DNA of 64,000 bases from Sodiomyces alkalinus F11 (lineage: Eukaryota > Ascomycota > Sordariomycetes > Glomerellales > Plectosphaerellaceae): assembly GCF_003711515.1 (NCBI RefSeq), contig NW_021167089.1, forward strand, positions 1,217,799 to 1,281,798, written 5' to 3'. The position numbers and the translations under genes are program-made. Below the pieces are notes generated by a model. The model was not told the origin of the DNA. It did not search any database and saw nothing but the letters and a program-made list of their open reading frames with translations. Below are positions 11,901 through 19,557 of the stretch, one piece after another; within the stretch, counting starts at the first letter, position 1, and every line of letters begins with the position of its first letter.

Positions 11901-14900
11901 CGGGCGCCATGGAAATTGGTCGTGTTCGGGTCGGCACCTTTCTCTAGTAGTGTCAAGGCAATCTGAGGATCAGGGCAGGACCGGATAGCCGCTATCAACG
12001 GTTGCTGGACATGTTCCATGAACAGGTTCTTGTTGTGTTCGTAATCCCGGAGCCGCTCCGCCATTTTCGAGAACTTGGCAGCTTTCAGCCAGCCGTCGAA
12101 GTCGAGTTCCGGGTCAGCGCCAGCCTCAAGGAGTCTCAGCACCATAACCGAGTCGCCCTGCTCGATTGCTGTGTGGATAGGGGTGATGGCTTTGCAATTC
12201 CAGGCGAAGTATGAGGAGGTCATTACAAAATGGTTGATGGCGGTCTTAACCCCCCTCTTGTCGTTGTCCACCAGTGTATCGATCAGTTCCACCCTTCCGT
12301 TCTCCACATGACGGTGGAAGACAGTGCAGCCATTGAGGTCTGCTTGAGAGCATGTCGCGCCGTGTTTCAGAAGGACTGTCGCCATAGACTTTGCCTTCTC
12401 GAGCGGCAAACTCAAGGCGAGGACGAGGGTAAGAATGGCACCGGTCGGCTTCTTCTCCGAGTTGAGAAACTTAACAGGAAGAATAGCATCGCTTCCGTAC
12501 TGTGAAAGACGTTTAGCACAATCCTTGAACAAGCGATAACATGGAACCAGCCGGCCACTTACACTGCACAGAAGAGAGACGACATTTTCGTGGCCTTCGG
12601 CAATCGCGAGATGAAGAGGGGAAGACGGAATATCCCAGGCAAGAACATCAATCTTGTAGAAATCAGGAGTGTTGTCGTCCGAATCCGCCTCGTCAAGGTC
12701 TTGCTGTTTCTCTTCGGTTTCTTTCTCGACGTTGACGAAAGATCCGGTCACAACGGAGTGGGCATCGACGTCGGTTTCTTTGCCGTCGATCAGCTCTCCG
12801 TCAGAGAGCGCATCGTCATCGTCATGGTTTTCAAGGTCCCTTGCGGCTTGGCCATCAGCCTCAGTGTCATCATTCTCGCCGGCATCTTTCCGAGACATCC
12901 GTGCCTTGTCCTTTGCAGCTTCTCGGAGGGCCCTCCGCCGATTATCTTGCTTCTCTTCCTCTTCTGCTTCGTTGGCAATACTCTTCTCCATTAAGATCTT
13001 CACCACCTCGGCATTCCCACGCTGGGCGGCCAAATGGAGAGCGGTTGAACCATCCGCGATCCGCGCTGTTAAGCGAGCACCGTGGTCGACGAGGCAGCGG
13101 ACGACATCCGGAGTAGAGCTGATGACGGCCAGGTGCAGCGGGGTTCTGCCAGTATAATCGCGCTTGTTGGGGTCGGCGCCCTCCTGGGAGAGCCAGTCAA
13201 GGACCTCATCCAAGTTTCCATCCACGATACTCTGACACAAGCGAGCCGTATTACCGACGTACGCCATGTCAGTCCAGTCGTCGTCCGTCAGGGGGTTGAA
13301 TGAACCAATCTGTTGCCGACCGGGGTCGTCAATCAGGAAGGATATCTTGCCGGAAATGTACTTCTCGGCTTCCTTCTCGGCTATCTCAATCTCTTCAGGA
13401 GTGACAGGGACAGGACAGCCGCCACAACAGTCCTCGATGACATCCTCGACCCGACCGAAGAATGCCGGATGACGATGTAAGTACACCTCCCTCTCCTTCG
13501 GTTGATTCCATTCAGCATTCAGCACTGAAATGTTTCGGTTAGCAACACATCTGACTAGAATTTAAGGAGGTGAAAAAAAACCCCCAAGGAAAAAGCGAAC
13601 AAGAAAAAGGGCTGAAGGAATAAAGGAGAGGATGTATTCACAGAGATCTCGAGTATAGCAGAGCTTCTCAATCTTCTTGGCGTGGAATTTAGGACCGTAG
13701 GGTATGGTGAAGGTATTGTAGTTGGACACTTCTTGCTCGTTGACCCAATCAGCCACCTCGTCCTCGTGGTCGTCCTTGATGTTGCCGTAGAGGCGGTTCT
13801 GACGAGAATGATTCAAGCCGGGGCGTCCTCTCTCTTGGCGGCGCTGGTTGAGGTATGTCTCTCGAACAGTGGAAGTGGGCAGCCGCTCTAGAACAAGGAG
13901 GCGCGCAAGGCCAAGTGTCCTCTGAAAACTCCGTTCAAAAATGGTCGGGTCTAGGCGACTACGGTCCAGTTCTGGCCAGTATACCTTTTGGGTTTCGAGT
14001 CAGTCAGCGGGGGAGCAACGGCCAGGAACAGGACGGTATGGTCTCTTACCTCGAATCCACGGTGGCTATATTTGGACAGACGATTCTCGTATGAAGGGCT
14101 TCGACGGGTAAGGTCAATGTGGTTGACCTGGGTGATGAAGCTCCCCAAAGCTCTCGGCGTGACCCATACTTGTTTGCCGTCGTACGCTGCTCCAGCAGAG
14201 TCAATATCAAAGCCAGTCAGGATCTCGCTGACAGATTTGTATACGCGAAGAACAATCTGGAGTTTTTCACCGGCTCGTTAGAAACCACGTTGAACCCGTT
14301 AAGGGCGGACGGAGTGAAAGTTGCGTGTGTCTGAGATCTTACCTGAACATGGCGGATGGGATACTGAGAAGCAATGGTAATGGCGTGCTTAGTACGAACA
14401 ACGGTAACTTCAGAGAGAATAGCGTCGCGAACAGCCCGCTCGATCTGCTTGATCTTCTCGACGGCCTGATCGTGGGTGAGGCCATAGAGGAAAAGGTCGA
14501 CGTCGGACGCAGGGCAGTACTTCTCGTGGTAATATTCACGCAGCTTCCGCTTGGAGCCTTTGAACTCGGGAGGGGTGGGGAGTAGGCAGTTTACGACGGA
14601 AGAGCCGGCAGCGACGACGTTGCTCCAGTCCATATCGGCGAGGGAGGACTCGGAGAAGATGTTGAGGTTGTTGCGGAATTCCTGGAGCGACTGGACAACG
14701 GCAGGAGAGCCATTAGCCCTGCGCTTCTCCTTCGTCAAAGGCATCATGTAACGGTCCTTCTCGGCCTGGGACTCTGAAGCCAGATCCCGGGCGCGGGTGA
14801 CAATCCTCTCGGTGTTCTCGCTGAACAGAGGTAGCACATTGACATGGTGGTCGTCAAGGATGGGGTTCTTGCGGTCCTGGGCAAAGATGGAACGCAGCGC

Positions 14901-15026
14901 AGCCTCGTACTGACGGTAGGGCTTGATGATCTCGGCCACGGCCTTCTCAGGATGATCGGCGATATAATTGACCAGCTGGGGCAAAGGAGCCGGAAGCTCC
15001 TGCACGTGCACCTTGGCGGTGGTCAT
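8986..15026 (-). CDS. Giant ankyrin-repeat protein with nucleotidyltransferase-like N-terminus
   Basis: Seven exons join in phase: 15026-14343, 14256-14050, 13984-13642, 13524-11382, 11316-10525, 10418-10171, 10094-8986; introns 65-117 nt, all with CTAAC/CTGAC-type branch sites; 1841 aa. Residues about 135-260 contain AAGSSVVNCLL, then SDVDLFLYG (D175/D177), then VQIVLRVYKS and FDIDSAGAAYDG, resembling the GS...DxD pattern of the polymerase-beta-type nucleotidyltransferase fold. Ankyrin repeats begin near residue 525 (GADPNKRDYTGRTPLHLAV, DGSTALHLAAQRGNAEVV) and recur with long acidic linkers to the end (GETPLQVAFAYGRTEF, GETLLHSAVMGSDVDMV). No signal peptide or membrane segment. I recall close homologues of the same architecture in other Sordariomycetes, with no known function. 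The N-terminal fold assignment is inference; the gene structure is well supported. Confidence 0.85.
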
Positions 15027-16162
15027 GTTGATGCGATGGGAAAAACGAACTTGACGAAGCAACGGCAATGATAGTGGGAGGTTCAAAGCAAGAGAGACCA
15101 AAGGGGGGCCCGGAAAGAGAAGCTCTTGCAAGGAATATTGGGCGGGTAGAGAGACTGATAGAGAGACTGATGACGAGAGGGCAGCTGTGATGGAGGAGAA
15201 GAGGAGGCCGGATCCAACGTCCGAGACCTAATGATAGGTGCCTTTATATTCATCAATTGAGTTGGCAAGCAGGAGAGGCTTTCTGCCTGGCTTCCTGGAT
15301 CTTGTGATGTGCTTGCTTGCAAAACACGGGAAACGCATGACGGAAAGGATTTCATCCTCGAGGTGCAGACTCCGTTTCTTGTGGTTTTCCCCTCGTTGTG
15401 TCGGTGTTACTCTAGGAATAGCGTTCTTGGAACTTCCTCACCGTCTCAGAGACTCCAATGCGCCAACCCCAATTGGGGTCGAATAAGCGGAGGTATATTA
15501 GGGGGAGGGGCCGAATCCCCAATCCCCTGTTCTGGGAAGACGCGGTAGAGACGCGCTACCCCTGGGCTTTCAGGGGTGTTTCTGCCTAAAACTGACAGGG
15601 ATTACTGGGGTCCAGTAACGCGAAGTCCAGTGACTTTGGGTACTGTGGGATCGCTAACGGATAATTTCTGTGTGTCTGCCTGTGAGTACCGGCACCGGAC
15701 ATGACGGCTACGTACTTGAATTGCCTGGATCGGTGTACCCGAGTTCGAGGCTTTATAGGACAGAGCCCGACGACTGGTCAGACTGTCGCAAGTCTTAGAA
15801 CTTCATGTTAGCAGCTGAGGTAATTATACCTCTGGCTGGCTCTGGTCAGAGCAAGATTCTTTTTTCGAGCTCTGACCTACACCCCCACCCTCGGTACGTA
15901 TACCCTCGCACCGAGTGTCACTCATCATATTGTCGGGACATGGTGACCAAGAATGTCGAGAGGAAAGCAACGAAAAGAAATGCCATTGAGCAGGCAGGCT
16001 ACAGGCCAGAAACTCGACATAGCCAAATATCTGTGGTATCTGTTATCTGTTATACAAGCCATGATCCTCCATCTTCATCTTCTCCACGTAACTGTCACGA
16101 CCGAACTCCCGGACACAAGTACTCTCCCCAAATAAACCATGTTATTAGGCGGCGCTTACCAC
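15027..16162. other. Intergenic, 1.1 kb
   Basis: This is the upstream region of the ankyrin gene and the 3' flank of the next minus-strand gene. There is a short hairpin GTAGAGACGCGCTAC near 15544. I checked the region by eye for tRNA and found none; no coding frame is credible. Confidence 0.5.
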
Positions 16163-17503
16163 TCAGAATTGGTTCCGTGCCCTGTTACACTCCTCGAGAA
16201 AACGGTAGATCCCCTCTACGCCGTCAGAATCCTGCGAGCAGTGTGTTCCCGAACTGAGCGTGGGCGACGGAGACATGCTCTCGTACCCTTCAGGTTCAGG
16301 GTCAGAGAGCCACGGATTCTTCGCCACTTCCGCTTCCGTAAAGCCGTCTCCAAACATACCATCCTCGACCTCATCTTGAAAAGCGGCCCCTTCGACAAAG
16401 GCATCTTCGTATCCAGACAGGGACCGTGTGGAGCCGCCCGGGGACGTGATGGTCTTGTCAGCCGCCTCGTTGTCGGGTGCGAACGGGAACCGAAGCGCCA
16501 TCGAAACGCCGCCGCTAGCGTCAAAGTCGGCATCTTGGCAGATGACACCACGCTGCAGGCCCACGTCCTCGCAGAGCCGCTCCGCCGTTTCGGCGTCGAC
16601 CCCCGGGAATCGCACCCGAACGGTGTGCGACTTTTCCAAAGTGACCGGCAAGTCTCCCAAGACAGCCAAGCGTCTAAGGTCCGCGAAAATGGTCGCCAAG
16701 TCTTTCAACGCCCGGCCAAAGTCCTCCGACAGGACGTCGAGGAAGCCCTCCTGGTTGAGAGTCGCAGCGGCCTCGTCCATCGCCGCAGGCGCCGAGGGGA
16801 AAGGGAACGCCGCCGCGAGCGGGCTGAGTGCCGTGATGGTGGGGCTCAGCTGGAAGTCGACGTAGGACCCGGGCGCGAAGCGGGAGAGGCGGGCCATCTT
16901 ACACCCGACTTCGTGCTCGAGCGCCGAGACGGCCTTGTACCGCTTGTCGCCGCGCTCGTTGAGTCCGTCAAAGCGGGCCTTCTTCCCCGATAGGAGGAAG
17001 GCGCGCATCGCGACGCCGACGTTCTGCATCACCTGGGCCGGCGCTGCGGGGGTGTGCGAGAAGTACCGCGCTCCGCCGCCGATGCTGTATCCGCCCTGCG
17101 TGCGTGGCATCGCGCCACCCGTCAGATTGGGTCGGAGTGTACTGGCAAAAGGAGCACGTCCTGTGCCCTGAGCGACTTGACGAGCCGTGTTGGACGTTGG
17201 GAACTTGGTCCTGTCGAAACGAGGGGCGGCCGGGCCGGAAGTCCCGGAGGAGATCCATCTCCGAACCACGTTCTGTGCATTTTGGTAGGTTTGAGTGGAA
17301 TACCATCGTCCAGAGCGCTTCTGGCGGAGAAAGGCAGCAGGGTGAATCGGCTGTCCTTTGGAAGATGCATTCCGGAGTTGGACAGGCTGTACCCTGACAG
17401 CGCCCGACGAGAGCTTGTTGCGTATCATCTTCGATGCGTTCTTGGTGGCTACGCGGATGAAGCGTAAGGCTACTGGAGCCCACGCACCACCGGATGCAGC
17501 CAT
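16163..17503 (-). CDS. Probable mitochondrial protein, function unknown
   Basis: Single exon, 446 aa, ATG at 17503. The first ~90 residues have many Arg/Lys, Ser and Ala and essentially no acidic residues (MAASGGAWAPVALRFIRVATK...), the composition of a mitochondrial presequence. The middle (residues about 165-360) looks globular: ALEHEVGCKMARLSRFAPG, LSEDFGRALKDLATIFADL, LPVTLEKSHTVRVRFPGVD. The C-terminus is acidic and disordered and ends VEGIYRFLEECNRARNQF. I recall homologues labelled 'casein kinase II beta 2 subunit' in fungal databases, but I see no CK2-beta zinc-binding cysteines, so that name looks unjustified. A palindromic pair of GATA sites lies about 120 bp upstream. Confidence 0.75.
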   Translation of the reverse strand: MAASGGAWAPVALRFIRVATKNASKMIRNKLSSGAVRVQPVQLRNASSKGQPIHPAAFLRQKRSGRWYSTQTYQNAQNVVRRWISSGTSGPAAPRFDRTKFPTSNTARQVAQGTGRAPFASTLRPNLTGGAMPRTQGGYSIGGGARYFSHTPAAPAQVMQNVGVAMRAFLLSGKKARFDGLNERGDKRYKAVSALEHEVGCKMARLSRFAPGSYVDFQLSPTITALSPLAAAFPFPSAPAAMDEAAATLNQEGFLDVLSEDFGRALKDLATIFADLRRLAVLGDLPVTLEKSHTVRVRFPGVDAETAERLCEDVGLQRGVICQDADFDASGGVSMALRFPFAPDNEAADKTITSPGGSTRSLSGYEDAFVEGAAFQDEVEDGMFGDGFTEAEVAKNPWLSDPEPEGYESMSPSPTLSSGTHCSQDSDGVEGIYRFLEECNRARNQF

Positions 17504-17619
17504 GTTTGTATTTCTGATCTCTGGGCGAGAACCTTAGAGATCAAGAAATGCCAGATGGGTTGTACCTGGAGGAAGAAGGGGGGGAGAATAGGCCTCCAAG
17601 ATCCCGGATGTCATCTCCA

Positions 17620-17639
17620 TCTTATCGGGGCCGATAAGA
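17620..17639. promoter_or_regulatory. Palindromic double GATA site
   Basis: TCTTATCGG and CCGATAAGA face each other with a GG spacer, giving two divergent GATA elements. More TTATC words follow at about 17662-17680. The position, between the minus-strand mitochondrial gene and the plus-strand snoRNA host, would suit regulation by a GATA factor such as a nitrogen or light regulator. No function is shown. Confidence 0.4.
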
Positions 17640-18038
17640 CGGGCACTTTGCCACATTCAATCTTATTATCTTATCTACATCGCCACACTGTATCTCACTT
17701 GAACCAATAATAAGAGGGCTATCTGCCACAGGTAATCCCGGATCTTTGCACTGCCACGCAGGTACCTTAGGTGGGTGGGGCCAATTCGGCTAGGTTTGGG
17801 CTAGCCTCTTTGGTACTAGCTCCATCTAGTGGCCTACCTTACCTTGAAATTCTTCGCTGGCGGAAATTTTCCCAAGCTCGACTTCTCCTTCAACACAACC
17901 CGAGAGCTTCTTGCTCTCTTCTCAAGCCGGCAACGAGCCGGCGACACTGTCCATTGCGCGACCTCAAACGCAGCGGACAGTGCATTGGACTCTAGGTAAG
18001 CATAGATTTGCTCTTTTTGCATCTTTTTTTTTCCACGC

Positions 18039-18126
18039 CTCTTTCATGATGACTATCACAATGAACAATCCAAAGCAGACTCAGCACATGGTGACCACCA
18101 TTCTCTAGAATTTACCCTGACTAGAG
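18039..18126 (+). ncRNA. C/D-box snoRNA 1 of the cluster
   Basis: C box ATGATGA at 18046-18052 and D box CTGA at 18117-18120. A short terminal stem CTCT (18039-18042) / AGAG (18123-18126) closes it. It lies inside the first proposed intron (17996-18191). The 14 nt before the D box, CTCTAGAATTTACC, match the 18S rRNA stretch GGUAAUUCUAGAG except for one extra T. The fifth position upstream of the D box would then face the A equivalent to human 18S A159, a known methylation site (from memory). The bulge makes this target tentative. Confidence 0.65.
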
Positions 18127-18298
18127 CTATCACCCTATTCTTTTGAGTCTGGATACACCATCCAATGCTAACACCTTGAAGAAGTTTGCAGGTCTCTACT
18201 TCTCTTTCCTATTGACCCGTATCATTCCGTATTCCGTGTGCTGAAAAGGTTAGTCGCAGCCCACTCGGACTCAGTTTTCCAAGAACAGAAACACAGGA

Positions 18299-18315
18299 CC
18301 CCCCCCCCCCCCCCC
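18299..18315. repeat. C17 homopolymer
   Basis: Seventeen consecutive C directly upstream of the terminal stem of snoRNA 2, inside its host intron. Confidence 0.9.
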
Positions 18316-18426
18316 AAAAAGCTCTTTTATGATGATCACTTCGACACCACAGGGATTCCTCATGCAGAATATATAATGTTGAATCCGGTGCACAAAGTTT
18401 CAGCCTTGTCTGACCCAGAGCTTTTT
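18316..18426 (+). ncRNA. C/D-box snoRNA 2, snR41-like
   Basis: C box ATGATGA at 18329-18335, D box CTGA at 18410-18413. A perfect 10-bp terminal inverted repeat AAAAAGCTCT (18316-18325) / AGAGCTTTTT (18417-18426) brings the boxes together. It sits in the intron 18249-18489, right after a run of 17 C. The antisense element AAGTTTCAGCCTTGT (18395-18409) next to the D box is complementary to the conserved 18S stretch CAAGGCUGAAACUU (plus one G-U pair). The fifth nucleotide falls on a G that corresponds, by my recollection, to yeast Gm1126, the target of snR41. The other yeast snR41 target (Am541) is not evident from a D' guide here. Confidence 0.8.
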
Positions 18427-18789
18427 TCGCTTCATCTTCTTTACACGCACTCTGTGTGATTAAGCCTCCCAACTAACTCGAGTGCTCAGGTAACCATCCA
18501 TCTATTCATCTCGAAGGCTCCAAATTGTCTCCCATGCCGCATATGAGGAAGTTTTGAACGACAGGCGGACAGAATTGAACCGAGTTTGACCGCTCATTAG
18601 TAGCAGCGAGGACGTACAAACCACGTGGTGGGCTGTTTTGCTCGGTTTCTTGTTGAACATTCGTCAGCTGATTGCGGTGTTTATCACATTGCCTATCGAG
18701 ATGATCTTGACAAGGGTTGTTCCCTCAGGCAGATGAGACTAACTAGTGGACAGGTAAACCATATTCGTGTCTTGTTTTAAGTGTCCCTT

Positions 18790-18892
18790 CGGAGGGAATG
18801 ATGATCTGTCGAAAATGTATTCACACTGTTTGATCTGGCTCGCTACGGCGTTGCTGGGCATGAAACAATTTTAACACTATCTGACCTTATTG
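18790..18892 (+). ncRNA. C/D-box snoRNA 3 of the cluster (weaker)
   Basis: C box ATGATGA at 18798-18804 and D box CTGA at 18881-18884, inside the proposed intron 18754-18964. The closing stem is weak (AGG/CCT), and a hairpin TCCCTTCGGAGGGA lies immediately 5' of the C box. I could not match the sequence 5' of the D box, nor that 5' of a possible D' (CTGG near 18835), to rRNA from memory, so the target is unknown. Confidence 0.5.
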
Positions 18893-19119
18893 AGGTACTT
18901 CCAACCCTTCCAGCCTCGTCGCCGCCGTCCTGGCATGTTATGACTGATCCATATCTATTCACAGTCACTGTCACTTTGTCATCGAATATTACCTCTATGC
19001 TCGAGGCAATGCTGACCAGACATCCTCTCAGTAGGTAGATTATGATGGTTGGTATCAACCTGTCGAGCCAGCCCTCTTAAGGTAAGCGGCAATCTCTTTT
19101 TTTTGTCGGACGAGTGTCC

Positions 19120-19208
19120 TTTCTCACATGATGATCCACGTATATTAGCTCTAGCTGAGTTCAACGTGATGAAAAAACTTGTTTCACCTTGGAGAACTGA
19201 TTGAGAAT
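19120..19208 (+). ncRNA. C/D-box snoRNA 4 with C, D', C' and D boxes, double guide
   Basis: All four boxes are consensus: C ATGATGA 19128-19134, D' CTGA 19155-19158, C' GTGATGA 19166-19172, D CTGA 19197-19200. The terminal stem TTCTCA (19121-19126) / TGAGAA (19202-19207) is perfect. The guide before D', TATTAGCTCTAG, is complementary over 12 nt to 18S CUAGAGCUAAUA; position 5 faces the A equivalent to human 18S A166 (guided by SNORD44 in human, from memory). The guide before D, TTCACCTTGGAGAA, looks complementary to a conserved 25S stretch CUCCAAGGUGAACAG, again from memory. It lies centrally in the 195-nt intron 19082-19276. Confidence 0.85.
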
Positions 19209-19557
19209 TTCGAGTCGTTTTTGTCTGTCAAGAAGATATGTATATCTATCCAGCAGCTAACTTGGACTCATTTCAGGCAAATCCAATTCGATGCATGGAG
19301 CGTGGTACATAGCGTGAAAAAACAAATATATAGATAGTCATATAATAATAATGATGATAATAAATCCATGGATAATTCCGAGTTCGAGTTCCACACACTT
19401 GTGCCGCTGTATGTCATGGATAAGTTCCGTGGGCCTGATTCAAAAGACCTGTCCATCTATGTACTCGACTCTAAAAAGAATCGCCGACATGATCACACCT
19501 ACCTGCATAAGCTGCTACTCTCCGCGGCCAGTATTCCCTCAAGTCAAGTTGCTCGCT

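Larger units (their letters stand above)
17880..19300 (+). ncRNA. Non-coding snoRNA host gene with intronic C/D snoRNAs
   Basis: There is no credible protein frame here, but there is a chain of consensus introns, most carrying a C/D-box snoRNA. Proposed introns: 17996-18191 (TAG|GTAAGC ... GCTAAC ... TTTGCAG), 18249-18489 (AAG|GTTAGT ... ACTAAC ... CTCAG), 18490-18753 (GTAACC ... GACTAAC ... GGACAG), 18754-18964 (GTAAAC ... GACTGAT ... TTCACAG) and 19082-19276 (AAG|GTAAGC ... GCTAAC ... TTTCAG). Exons between them are short (57 and 117 nt) or have zero length. Filamentous ascomycetes such as Neurospora are known to carry clusters of intronic C/D snoRNAs in non-coding hosts. The transcript ends are guesses. 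The snoRNAs would act in the nucleolus, guiding 2'-O-methylation of rRNA. Confidence 0.7.

Noticed and set aside
19350..19440. Another ATGATGA ... CTGA pair after the snoRNA cluster
   Set aside because: The C-box match is part of an AT-repeat (taataataatgatgataat), no terminal stem forms, and it is outside any proposed intron.
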